Below are positions 8,954-17,169 of a stretch of 64,000 nt of DNA, one piece after another. Source of the DNA: Cerasibacillus terrae (GTDB taxonomy: Bacteria > Bacillota > Bacilli > Bacillales > Amphibacillaceae); contig NZ_VDUW01000001.1 in NCBI RefSeq assembly GCF_008039555.1, positions 496,001-560,000 on the forward strand, given 5' to 3'. The notes under the pieces are model-generated. The model worked only from the letters and a program-made list of their open reading frames with translations. It made no database searches and was not told where the DNA came from. The first letter of the stretch is position 1; each line of letters starts with the position of its first letter. The position numbers and the translations under genes were made by a program.

Positions 8954-9946
8954 CTATTCTTCATACACATATTTTAAAGCGGATTCCGGTTCAGCAAATG
9001 GTGCATTTTCAGCATAGTCCGTTGCTTCGTTGACAATTTTCTTCAATGCATCATCTATTTCTTTCAGTGAATCATCCGTTAAAACATCCGCTTCTTTTAA
9101 ATAGGTTGCAAACGTTAGAATTGGATCATTTTCACGTGCCTTTTCAACCTCCTGCATGTCACGGTAGGTACTGTCATCATCATCACTAGAATGGGCTGTA
9201 AATCGAGCTGTTCTAGCTTCAATCAGTGTTGGCCCTTCTCCGTTTATTGCTCTTTCTCGGGCGTTTTTTACAACCTCATATACTTTTAATGGATCATTTC
9301 CATCCACAGAAATACCAGGCATTCCATATCCAATTCCCCTATCTGCAATACTTTCACATGCTAGTTGCTTATCAAGTGGAACAGAAATGGCATATCCATT
9401 ATTTTCAACCATTGTGATTACAGGTAATTTATGAACGCCAGCAAAATTTAGTCCTTCATGAAAGTCTCCTTGATTAGACGAGCCTTCTCCCAATGTTACA
9501 AAAGAGACAATCTCCTTTTCCTCCATTTTAGCGGCTAAACCTACGCCAACTGCGTGTGGTACTTGCGTTGTTACTGGAGATGAACCTGTTAGGATACGGT
9601 TTTTCTTCTGACCAAAATGACTTGGCATTTGGCGTCCACCAGAGTTAGGGTCCTCTGCCTTTGCAAAAGCAGCTAACATAAGCTCTCTTGCCGTCATTCC
9701 AAAGGCCAAAACAACTCCTAAATCCCGATAGTATGGCGCAACGTAGTCCTCGTCTCTATTCAGAGCAAACGATGCACCTACTTGTGCAGCTTCCTGACCT
9801 TGACAGGAAATAACAAACGGAATTTTCCCCGCACGATTTAATAACCACATTCTTTCGTCTACTTTTCTAGCTAGTAACATCATTTTATACATTTCAATGA
9901 CTTGTTCATCAGATAATCCTAATGATTCATGTCGTTTCTTAGTCAT
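8954..9946 (-). CDS. bkdAA: Branched-chain 2-oxoacid dehydrogenase E1 alpha
   Basis: Alpha subunit of E1, which decarboxylates branched 2-oxoacids with thiamine diphosphate. The ThDP signature starts at GEGSSNQGDFHEG (about residue 155) and ends at ENNGYAISVP, with the expected G-D/E-G ... N-N spacing. QGQEAAQVG and YRDLGVVLAFGM in the first third, and the phosphorylation-loop-like ARTARFTAHSSDDD later, are typical of the branched-chain type. AGGGAGGG precedes the ATG. Genes are packed 15-36 bases apart, consistent with one transcript. Confidence 0.95.
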   Translation of the reverse strand: MTKKRHESLGLSDEQVIEMYKMMLLARKVDERMWLLNRAGKIPFVISCQGQEAAQVGASFALNRDEDYVAPYYRDLGVVLAFGMTARELMLAAFAKAEDPNSGGRQMPSHFGQKKNRILTGSSPVTTQVPHAVGVGLAAKMEEKEIVSFVTLGEGSSNQGDFHEGLNFAGVHKLPVITMVENNGYAISVPLDKQLACESIADRGIGYGMPGISVDGNDPLKVYEVVKNARERAINGEGPTLIEARTARFTAHSSDDDDSTYRDMQEVEKARENDPILTFATYLKEADVLTDDSLKEIDDALKKIVNEATDYAENAPFAEPESALKYVYEE

Positions 9947-9982
9947 GATTATTCCCTCCCTTAAAATTAAACAGAGATTGCA

Positions 9983-11404
9983 CTATCCGTGAATTTGTAA
10001 CTTTTCGACTGCCAAAGCAGTTTCACCCATAATTTCAGATAAAGATGGATGCGGATGAATTGTTTGAGATATCTCCCAAGCTGTTGCATCCAATACTTTG
10101 GCTAAACCTGCTTCTGATATTAAATCTGTAACATGTGGTCCGACCATATGAATTCCTAGAAGATCTTCAGTCTGTTTATCAACAATTATTTTCACAAAAC
10201 CATCCGATTCACCATGAACAAGGGCCTTTCCAATTGCTTGAAAAGGAAATTTACCAGTTTTTATAGTGAAACCTTTTTCCTTCGCTTCAGCTTCAGTTAA
10301 ACCAACACTAGCAACTTCTGGACTGGAGTATACACATGATGGAATATTATCGTATTCAATCGGATATGTTTTTTCAGAAGCCATATGTTCAACCGCGGTA
10401 ATTCCTTCATGTGAAGCAACATGTGCTAACTGCATGCCACCAATTACATCACCAATCGCATAAATATGCGTTTCTTTCGTTTGGTACCATTCATTTGTTT
10501 GAATGAAGCCATTTTCCACAACAATACTCGTATTTTCAAGACCTATATTGGATGTATTTGCGGCTCTTCCTACAGAAACAAGCATTTTATCTGCCTGAAA
10601 TACTTGTTTTTCACCTTCCATTTCAGCCGTAATGGAAACACCTTTTTCTTTATCAACAGTTTCAGGTAGAACTTTGGCATTGGTATAAAATTGTACACCT
10701 TTTTTCTTTAATTGACGCTCCACTTCCTTTGCAATAGCTGAATCTTCTGTTGGCAAAATACGGTCAAGATACTCTATAACCGTCACATCTACTCCAAAAT
10801 CTGCTAACATGGATGCCCATTCAATTCCTATAACTCCTGCTCCAACGATAATAATAGAAGCTGGTAATTGATTCATTTCTAAAGCTTCATCAGAAGTCAT
10901 GATAGAAGTTCCATCAATTTCTAAGCCTGGCAGAGATTTCGGTCTAGATCCAGTAGCAATTAGAACATTTTTAGGAACTAACATGGTATTCTCTTCTCCG
11001 TCTCCATGTTCAATAGATATGGTTCCAGGCATTGGCGAGAATATACTTGGTCCTAAAATACGCCCAAAACCATGATATATATCTATCTTTCCCTTTTTCA
11101 TTAAACCTTGTACACCTGAATGAAGTCGTTCAATAATTTGAGTTTTTCTTTCTTGAACTTTTCCGAAGTCTAATGTCGGTTCGTTTGTTTCGACGCCGTA
11201 TATGGAAGCTTCTTTCGTTTGACGAAACACTTCTGCACTACGGAGTAAAGCCTTTGATGGAATACATCCATGATGCAAACATGTACCACCTAACTTCTTT
11301 GCTTCCACTACTGCTACCTTCATTCCGAGTTGTCCAGCGCGAATAGCTGCAACATATCCTCCAGTTCCCCCACCGAGGATGACTAAATCATATTCTTTTG
11401 ACAT
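9983..11404 (-). CDS. lpdV: Dihydrolipoamide dehydrogenase E3 of the bkd complex
   Basis: FAD enzyme that reoxidises the lipoyl groups of BkdB with NAD. The 473 residues show GGGTGGYVAAI (FAD binding), the redox disulfide in GGTCLHHGCIPSK (about residues 41-53), GAGVIGIEWAS (NAD binding) near 180, YAIGDVIGG near 310 and the interface His-Glu in HPHPSLSEIMGE near the C-terminus. The HHGC variant of the active-site loop resembles LpdV rather than the pyruvate-complex PdhD. AGGAG precedes the ATG. Confidence 0.94.
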   Translation of the reverse strand: MSKEYDLVILGGGTGGYVAAIRAGQLGMKVAVVEAKKLGGTCLHHGCIPSKALLRSAEVFRQTKEASIYGVETNEPTLDFGKVQERKTQIIERLHSGVQGLMKKGKIDIYHGFGRILGPSIFSPMPGTISIEHGDGEENTMLVPKNVLIATGSRPKSLPGLEIDGTSIMTSDEALEMNQLPASIIIVGAGVIGIEWASMLADFGVDVTVIEYLDRILPTEDSAIAKEVERQLKKKGVQFYTNAKVLPETVDKEKGVSITAEMEGEKQVFQADKMLVSVGRAANTSNIGLENTSIVVENGFIQTNEWYQTKETHIYAIGDVIGGMQLAHVASHEGITAVEHMASEKTYPIEYDNIPSCVYSSPEVASVGLTEAEAKEKGFTIKTGKFPFQAIGKALVHGESDGFVKIIVDKQTEDLLGIHMVGPHVTDLISEAGLAKVLDATAWEISQTIHPHPSLSEIMGETALAVEKLQIHG

Positions 11405-11432
11405 CTTAACACTCCTATCTCAGACAGATTGT

Positions 11433-12524
11433 CTATCTTCTACTTAAAATATGGTGTTCATTTAATAAAAATTGGCTTCGGGATTGTTTTTTTGCTGCAA
11501 TTCGTTCCTCCGCCATACGGTCAGCAGCAATATATGATGGAATTTGGTCACGCTTAGAGATTTCAAAAACACGAAGCAATGTATCATAAATTGTTTTCAC
11601 TTTATTTAGTGCTCTTTTTTGGTTATATCCATGTAATTCATCTGCTACATTAATTACTCCACCAGAATTAATGACATAGTCTGGCGCATACACGATGCCT
11701 TTTTCAAATAAAATATCACCATGTCTGGATTCTTGTAATTGATTATTTGCAGAACCTGCAATTACCTTTGCTTTCAACCGTTTAATTGTATCATCATTAA
11801 TGACTGCACCTAAAGCGCATGGTGAGTAAATATCGCAATCAACATCATAAATATCATCCGGGTCTACTGCTTCTGCATCAAAAGCTTCCACTGCACGTTG
11901 AACTGCCTCTTTGTTAATATCTGTAACGACTAATTTTGCACCTTCTTTATGCAAATGCTCACATAGATTGTAGGCTACATTTCCAACACCCTGTACAGCA
12001 ATCGTCTTACCCTCAAGAGAATCATCACCAAATGCTTCTTTGGCAGCGGCCTTGACTCCTTTATATACACCGAACGCAGTAACAGGTGACGGATTTCCTG
12101 ATGATTTAGCTCCGGAGGTTCCTGTGACATAGTCTGTCTCAGTATAAATTAAATCCATATCTTCCTCTGTTGTCCCAACATCTTCTGCCGTAATGTACCG
12201 ACCATTTAATCCTTGAACATATCTTCCAAAAGCGCGAAACATTTCTGGATTTTTATCTTTTTTCGGGTCACCAATAATAACTGTTTTTCCACCACCCAAA
12301 TCTAATCCAGCTGCAGCATTCTTATAAGTCATCCCTCTTGCTAAGCGTAAAGCATCTTCTATTGCTTCTTCCTCTGTTTTATATGTCCACATTCTTGTAC
12401 CACCAAGTGCAGGTCCTAATGTTGTATCATGAATGGCAATAATTGCTTTCAATCCAGACTGTTCATCTTGGCAAAAAACAAGTTGTTCATAGTCATACGT
12501 TTCCATGTAATTAAATATTTTCAT
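11433..12524 (-). CDS. bcd: Leucine dehydrogenase
   Basis: NAD-dependent oxidative deamination of Leu, Ile and Val to the 2-oxoacids used by the Bkd complex. The glycine-rich block [11 protein letters not shown] with the catalytic Lys appears near residue 80, GTRMWTY near 42 and the Rossmann motif [13 protein letters not shown] near 180. The length of 363 residues matches the family. It is the first gene of the operon here: the ptb and buk genes that accompany bcd in B. subtilis are absent. A strong GGGAGGA ribosome site precedes the ATG, and a cre-like site lies 38 bases upstream. Confidence 0.95.
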   Translation of the reverse strand: MKIFNYMETYDYEQLVFCQDEQSGLKAIIAIHDTTLGPALGGTRMWTYKTEEEAIEDALRLARGMTYKNAAAGLDLGGGKTVIIGDPKKDKNPEMFRAFGRYVQGLNGRYITAEDVGTTEEDMDLIYTETDYVTGTSGAKSSGNPSPVTAFGVYKGVKAAAKEAFGDDSLEGKTIAVQGVGNVAYNLCEHLHKEGAKLVVTDINKEAVQRAVEAFDAEAVDPDDIYDVDCDIYSPCALGAVINDDTIKRLKAKVIAGSANNQLQESRHGDILFEKGIVYAPDYVINSGGVINVADELHGYNQKRALNKVKTIYDTLLRVFEISKRDQIPSYIAADRMAEERIAAKKQSRSQFLLNEHHILSRR

Positions 12525-12561
12525 TTATAATTCCTCCCTAAAAAATATATTTCCAACATAA

Positions 12562-12581
12562 ATGTAAGCGCTTAAATTATA
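12562..12581 (-). promoter_or_regulatory. cre (CcpA) site overlapping a -10 of the bcd-bkd operon
   Basis: ATGTAAGCGCTTAAAT (12562-12577) fits the catabolite-responsive element consensus WTGNAANCGNWWNCAW with one mismatch and has the palindromic core AAGCGCTT. On the minus strand TATAAT (12576-12581) lies immediately upstream, so CcpA bound here would cover the transcription start region, a classical repression position. No good -35 and no sigma-54 GG-N10-GC element is visible. CcpA control is inferred. Confidence 0.6.
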
Positions 12582-12596
12582 TGAAAAAAATCATTA

Positions 12597-14327
12597 TTAT
12601 TCTTGATTCTTTTCACGTTCCAAATGATATTTATCAATTTTATAATATAAACTGCGAATTGAAATATTTAAAGCCTTTGCTGTTCTTGTTTTATTAAAAT
12701 CATTTGCACGGTATGCATGTAGTACATATTCCCTTTCAAATTGTTCCATCGCTTTTTCCAATGTTTGATTCGCATGTGGAGCTATATCCATTTTTTGATA
12801 AGATATCGGATATACCCAAAAACTTGGTAAATGATGTTTTTCTAAGACTCTCTCAGTTGTACCCATATAAATCATCGCTCTACCAATAGTATTTTCTAGC
12901 TCACGAACATTCCCAGGCCAATCATGTTCATATAATCGTTCTAGGGCTGCATTTGATATAGACGTTACATTTCTTCCATATTCATGATTTAGCTTTTCAA
13001 TAAGATGCTCTACCAAATATGGAATATCAGATAGACGATCTTTTAAAGATGGAATAAAAATCGGTATTCGATTTATATGATAATATAGCTTCTCAGAAAA
13101 CGTTTTTGACTGAATCGCTTTCTCGATATGAATACTTGTTGTAGCAATGATTCGAACATCGATAGGTATTGCCTCATTACTACCCACACGAAAAATTTCA
13201 TTGTTTTGAATGGCATGCAATAATTTTTCCTGAATTTTTAATGACAGTTCATCAATCTCGGCAAGAAAAATAGTACCTTTATCTGCTTCCTCAAATAATC
13301 CTTTGACAATGTTTTGTTTACCTTCGTGATTCACATAACCAAATAAGTTTTTTTCCAACATCAATTCCGATATAGATGCACAATTAACACGAATAAAAGG
13401 TTTCGATTGATGTTTGCTTTCATTGTGAATAACATGGGCAAATAACTCTTTTCCTGTTCCCGATTGTCCTCTTAATAAAACAGTTGCTGAAGTTTTAGCA
13501 CCAACCTTAGCTTGCTCAAGAGCCAGTGTCATTTCTGATGATTGGGTAATGATATCAGAAAAAGTATATGTAGACTCTAAATTTCGAATTCTTTCCTTTG
13601 CTCTTTTTAATTCATTTGTTAATAAAACAATTTCAGAAACATCATGGATAATCCCGACACTACCTTTTAATTCATGGTTCACAATGACAGGAGCCACATT
13701 CACAATGACTTCTTTTTTATTTGGCCCTATTTTTAAACGAACACCTCTTACAGGACGTTTTGTTCTTAGAACTTCCATATGCATGCTTTCGCCTTCAATA
13801 ATATCTGTTGAAGCAGGCTTTCCAATTACATCATTCTCAGTAAGTCCTGTAAGCCTTGTATAGGCCGGATTAATAAAGAGACCGTTTCCATTTTTATCAA
13901 CAACACTTATCGCATCGTTAAAAGAGTATATAATCGACTCTAACAATTCTTGCATTTGCCTGCGTTCATGGTATTTTTCTTGTGTAACTTTTTCTCTCTT
14001 CTCTCTTTCAATAAACAGACGATACAAAAACTTCGCTACTTCATTAGGTATAAATGTCATCTGAAGACGCTGTGTAATCTCGTATAATTCATTTTGAATA
14101 CTGCCATCATCAATTGTATTGATAATAATGTCATACATACCAATTTCTTTGGTGCATTCGCTCCAATCTTTACCATGAGGAATTTGATAAGATTTTGCGA
14201 GTTTTAAACCTGGCGCATCAGATTGATGATCAATAATATAAATAGATGGCATATGTTTATAAGAATGAAGCAATTTTAAAAATGTCTCACCTATTTTTCC
14301 TGCACCAACAATTAAAACATTTTTCAT
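12597..14327 (-). CDS. bkdR: BkdR-like regulator with degenerate sigma-54 AAA+ domain
   Basis: By position and domain order this is the regulator of branched-chain amino acid catabolism. The 576 residues comprise a Rossmann-like N-terminal domain starting MKNVLIVGAGKIGETF (GxGxxG), a coiled segment, a PAS domain (about 130-245), an AAA+ domain (about 270-490) and a Fis-type helix-turn-helix at the C-terminus (KTRTAKALNISIRSLYYKI). Walker A is kept (GQSGTGKE), but GAFTGA, the loop that contacts sigma-54, is missing (NLFGYVNHEGKQN in its place). Walker B reads FLAEID rather than FLDEI, and the arginine in LYYRLN is His. It may therefore act without sigma-54, as TyrR does. AGGAGGAGG precedes ATG 14327. 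Confidence 0.85.
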   Translation of the reverse strand: MKNVLIVGAGKIGETFLKLLHSYKHMPSIYIIDHQSDAPGLKLAKSYQIPHGKDWSECTKEIGMYDIIINTIDDGSIQNELYEITQRLQMTFIPNEVAKFLYRLFIEREKREKVTQEKYHERRQMQELLESIIYSFNDAISVVDKNGNGLFINPAYTRLTGLTENDVIGKPASTDIIEGESMHMEVLRTKRPVRGVRLKIGPNKKEVIVNVAPVIVNHELKGSVGIIHDVSEIVLLTNELKRAKERIRNLESTYTFSDIITQSSEMTLALEQAKVGAKTSATVLLRGQSGTGKELFAHVIHNESKHQSKPFIRVNCASISELMLEKNLFGYVNHEGKQNIVKGLFEEADKGTIFLAEIDELSLKIQEKLLHAIQNNEIFRVGSNEAIPIDVRIIATTSIHIEKAIQSKTFSEKLYYHINRIPIFIPSLKDRLSDIPYLVEHLIEKLNHEYGRNVTSISNAALERLYEHDWPGNVRELENTIGRAMIYMGTTERVLEKHHLPSFWVYPISYQKMDIAPHANQTLEKAMEQFEREYVLHAYRANDFNKTRTAKALNISIRSLYYKIDKYHLEREKNQE

Positions 14328-14462
14328 ATCGACCTCCTCCTGCAAAGAACTGCACACTTATATCTTAAATGAACCTGCAAATAATTTCAAATAATTATTT
14401 TAGCTTTTTACTAATTTTTTCTGTATACTAAACATGGACAAATTGATAAAGGGGTATATAAA

Positions 14463-14690
14463 GTGGCAAGAATAATTGCATTTCTATTATTATTTATTCC
14501 GGGTATTTTATCAGTTATCGGAATTAAACTGATGCGCGACACTTTATTTGATGATTTTCATCCAATATTCTTTCATACGAGTATTCAATTTATTGTAGGT
14601 TTCATTTTATTAATTGGTGGTTTTTGGTTTATTGGTGGCTTCATTGTACATCGGGACCGAAAGAAAAATCTTATTAAAAAGAAGGATTAA
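14463..14690 (+). CDS. yqzF: DUF2627 small membrane protein (YqzF)
   Basis: A 75-residue protein with two hydrophobic helices (about 3-22 and 38-62), a short loop RDTLFDDFHPIFFHTSIQ between them and a basic tail HRDRKKNLIKKKD. This matches the DUF2627 family found beside bkdR in Bacillus. It starts at GTG with AAAGGGG 8 bases upstream. Function is unknown. It is followed at once by its own terminator. Confidence 0.8.
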   Translation: MARIIAFLLLFIPGILSVIGIKLMRDTLFDDFHPIFFHTSIQFIVGFILLIGGFWFIGGFIVHRDRKKNLIKKKD

Positions 14691-14693
14691 TCC

Positions 14694-14724
14694 AAAAAAT
14701 CTTGCAGCTTGTGCAAGATTTTTT
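14694..14724 (+). terminator. Terminator after yqzF
   Basis: Perfect 13-bp stem (aaaaaatcttgca at 14694-14706 and its complement at 14712-14724) with a 5-base loop, followed by a T-rich tract. Confidence 0.9.
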
Positions 14725-14741
14725 ATTTTTTATTGTGTTTT

Positions 14742-14771
14742 TTCACAATATTTTCTTAAATGTGTTATGAT
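14742..14771 (+). promoter_or_regulatory. Probable promoter of the aspartate kinase gene
   Basis: TTCACA (14742-14747) and TATGAT (14766-14771) are separated by 18 bases, 35 bases before the kinase ATG. The leader is too short for a lysine riboswitch, and none is seen. Confidence 0.5.
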
Positions 14772-14806
14772 AAAACATAATTTTAATTTTTGGAGAGGAT
14801 TAAATA

Positions 14807-16156
14807 ATGAAAGTTGTTAAATTTGGTGGAAGTTCTGTCGCTGATGCAGAACAAATAAAAAAAGTAGTTAATATCATCCAACAAGATGAAGAAAGAAAAC
14901 TTATTATTGTATCTGCACCTGGAAAAAGTAAATTATATGATTATAAAATTACGGATCAATTAATTAAATTGTTCGAGGCATCACAGGAATCTAACACATA
15001 TGACTCCTATCTAGATTCTATATTACAACGCTTTTCTGAGATTATACATAATTTAAATATTAACCAAGCCGTTTTAACAAGTATCGAGGATTCCATATAT
15101 TCTGTTTTGGAAAGTCATTTGCCGCCAGAAGCAAAACTAGATGAAATGAAAGCAATTGGTGAAGATAGTTCAGCCAAAATAATTAGTGCTTATTTAACAG
15201 AATGTGGAATGGAGGCAACTTATTTAAACCCAAAAGAAGCTGGTATCATTGTCAGTAATGAACCAGGAAATGCACAAGTTTTAGATGAAAGTTATCAACA
15301 AATATATAAGTTACGAAAAAAGAAAGGGATTATGGTAATTCCAGGTTTTTTTGGATTTTCAAAATCAGGGGAGCTAGTTACCTTTTCAAGGGGTGGTTCT
15401 GATATTACAGGGTCTATTATAGCTGCAGGTGTAAAAGCGGATCTATATGAAAATTTTACAGATGTTGATTCCGTCTATACAGTAAACCCTAATATTGTTC
15501 ATAATCCTAAAAATATTGATGTTTTAACATATAAAGAAATGCGTGAATTGTCATATGCTGGTTTCTCTGTTTTTCATGATGAAGCATTAATACCTGCATT
15601 CAAAGCAAATATTCCAGTTGCTATTAAAAATACGAATAACCCTCAATCTGAGGGAACATATATCGTTGCTGAGCGTAAGCAGCATAAACAATGTGTTGTA
15701 GGGATTGCTAGTGATGCTGGTTTTTGTAGTTTATATATCCATAAATACTTGATGAACCGTGAAATAGGGTTTGGTAGGAAAATATTTGAAATTCTAGAAG
15801 AAGAGAATATTTCTTTTGAGCATGCACCCTCCGGTATTGATGACATGTCCGTTATTATTCATGAAGGACAATTAACACCTGAAAAAGAAGAAAAAATCAT
15901 AAATAAAATCAATCATACCTTGCAACCAGACACCGTTCAAATTGAACACGGTCTAGGATTAATTATGATTGTTGGCGAAGGAATGTTGAATACAGTTGGT
16001 GTTACCCAAAAAGCTACAACCGCATTAAAACAAGCAGATGTTAATATTCGTATGATAAATCAAGGCTCATCTGAAGTATCTATGATGTTTGGAGTATTAG
16101 AGAAGGATATTAATAAGGCCATTGTTTCACTTTATAAAGTATTTTTTGCGGAATAA
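14807..16156 (+). CDS. Aspartate kinase (monofunctional, ACT-containing)
   Basis: Phosphorylates aspartate in the first step of the Lys/Thr/Met/diaminopimelate pathway. The 449 residues begin MKVVKFGGSSVAD (KFGGxS phosphate-binding motif). FSRGGSDITGS near 197 is the substrate/ATP block, FTDVDSVYTVNP near 222 the Asp-binding block, and two ACT domains follow (about 300-449). Size and sequence resemble the class III type (B. subtilis YclM/ThrD) rather than alpha/beta LysC. GGAGAGG precedes the ATG. In B. subtilis no kinase gene lies between yqzF and spo0A, so this copy has been placed here in this lineage. Feedback specificity cannot be read from sequence. Confidence 0.9.
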   Translation: MKVVKFGGSSVADAEQIKKVVNIIQQDEERKLIIVSAPGKSKLYDYKITDQLIKLFEASQESNTYDSYLDSILQRFSEIIHNLNINQAVLTSIEDSIYSVLESHLPPEAKLDEMKAIGEDSSAKIISAYLTECGMEATYLNPKEAGIIVSNEPGNAQVLDESYQQIYKLRKKKGIMVIPGFFGFSKSGELVTFSRGGSDITGSIIAAGVKADLYENFTDVDSVYTVNPNIVHNPKNIDVLTYKEMRELSYAGFSVFHDEALIPAFKANIPVAIKNTNNPQSEGTYIVAERKQHKQCVVGIASDAGFCSLYIHKYLMNREIGFGRKIFEILEEENISFEHAPSGIDDMSVIIHEGQLTPEKEEKIINKINHTLQPDTVQIEHGLGLIMIVGEGMLNTVGVTQKATTALKQADVNIRMINQGSSEVSMMFGVLEKDINKAIVSLYKVFFAE

Positions 16157-16161
16157 GAAAG

Positions 16162-16197
16162 AATAAAGTGATGATTCTATAGAATCATCACTTTATT
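16162..16197. terminator. Bidirectional terminator, aspartate kinase / spo0A
   Basis: A near-perfect palindrome (17-bp arms, 2-base loop) with A/T-rich outer ends lies between the convergent stops of the kinase gene and spo0A. Confidence 0.9.
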
Positions 16198-16201
16198 TCA
16201 T

Positions 16202-16997
16202 TTATACTACACTATTTTCTAATCGTAAGCGATCAGCAACCATCGCAATAAACTCCGAGTTAGTTGGTTTTGTTTTGGAAGCACTTACAGTGTAACCGAA
16301 TAAATTAGCAATGGAATCCACATTCCCACGATTCCATGCTACTTCAATTGCATGGCGAATTGCCCGTTCTACCCGTGAAGATGTTGTATTAAATTCCTTT
16401 GCGATATCAGGGTATATCAGGGTATAACACCTTTGTAATGGATCCTAATAATTCAATATCATTATATACCATTGTAATTGCTTCACGTAAGTACATATAA
16501 CCCTTTATATGTGCTGGTACACCAATTTCATGGATAATTTCTGTAATGCTTGATTCTAGATTTTTCCTTTTTGTTTTTGTTTTCCCTACAGACAAATTCA
16601 TAGTAGAGGTAAATATTGGGGACACTTTTCCTTTTGTTTGTCTAATTTGATTTGCTAAATACTCTAAATCAAACGGTTTTAAAATAAAGTAAGAAGCTCC
16701 TAACTCAACAGCCTTTTTCATCACTTCTTCTTGGCCGAACGCTGTTAGCATAATAACATTTGGTACTTCTCCTTCTGCCCCTTTTAATTCATGTAATACA
16801 GCTAAGCCATCTAAATGTGGCATAATTAAATCCAGAATAAGAACATCTGGCTCTAAATTCTGTAGCATTTCAAGACACTCTTTTCCGTTATGCGCTACTC
16901 CAATTACTTCTATATCTTCCTGTGTTGCAAAAAAATCCTCTAACATTTGGATTAATTCCTTGTTATCATCGACTAAACAAATCTTAATTTTCTCCAC
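16202..16997 (-). pseudogene. spo0A: spo0A, frameshifted by a 10-bp tandem duplication
   Basis: Spo0A is the master response regulator of sporulation entry. The receiver domain is intact (VDDN acidic pocket, [12 protein letters not shown] phospho-Asp, MLTAFGQ, ILKPFD with the conserved Lys), and so is the start of the DNA-binding domain, including [19 protein letters not shown]. After ITKVLYPDI the unit TATACCCTGA is repeated twice in tandem, shifting the frame and giving a stop two codons later (196 residues). Beyond it, in another frame, the rest of the domain is perfectly preserved, from [21 protein letters not shown] to RLRLENSVV and a stop at 16202. Removing one copy restores 261 residues, near the 267 of B. 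subtilis. The lost part includes the recognition helix. It starts at GTG with GGAGGA upstream, as in other bacilli. Assembly error is the main alternative. Confidence 0.93.
16405..16424. repeat. 10-bp perfect tandem duplication in spo0A
   Basis: On the plus strand the unit tatcagggta occurs at 16405-16414 and again at 16415-16424, followed by ta. The extra copy causes the spo0A frameshift. Such a repeat can arise and be lost by replication slippage. Confidence 0.95.
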
Positions 16998-17046
16998 TCA
17001 TGATTCCTCCCTTATTCCCATCTCGTAACAGGTCATCTATAGTTAT

Positions 17047-17075
17047 ATATTCGACATTTGTTTAAATTATCCTCT
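17047..17075 (-). promoter_or_regulatory. Sigma-H promoter of spo0A with overlapping 0A box
   Basis: On the minus strand AGAGGATAA (17067-17075) and GTCGAATAT (17047-17055) are separated by 11 bases and fit the sigma-H consensus RNAGGAWWW / RNNGAATWW at every position. TGTCGAA at 17050-17056 is a perfect 0A box overlapping the -10, implying autoregulation by phosphorylated Spo0A. The promoter is intact although the gene is broken. Confidence 0.85.
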
Positions 17076-17132
17076 TTATTTTTCTAAAAATATAGATTTT
17101 TATGCTTTATTAGTCTTTTTTCATGCAATTAT

Positions 17133-17168
17133 AAAGGAAGGCTTGTAGTCCCCTACAAGCCTTCCTTT
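17133..17168 (-). terminator. Terminator after spoIVB
   Basis: Perfect 16-bp stem (17133-17148 with 17153-17168) and a 4-base loop, starting one base after the spoIVB stop. Confidence 0.9.
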
Positions 17169-17169
17169 A

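Noticed and set aside
12525..12596. Sigma-54 (-24/-12) promoter before bcd
   Set aside because: TTGG occurs, but there is no TGC at the right distance; only a sigma-A-like TATAAT is present.
14725..14806. Lysine riboswitch before the aspartate kinase gene
   Set aside because: The leader is about 30-35 nt after the promoter, far too short, and lacks the L-box elements.
16405..16424. Programmed ribosomal frameshifting in spo0A
   Set aside because: No slippery heptamer or stimulatory structure. A perfect 10-bp duplication explains the shift, and frameshifting would leave extra residues in a highly conserved helix.
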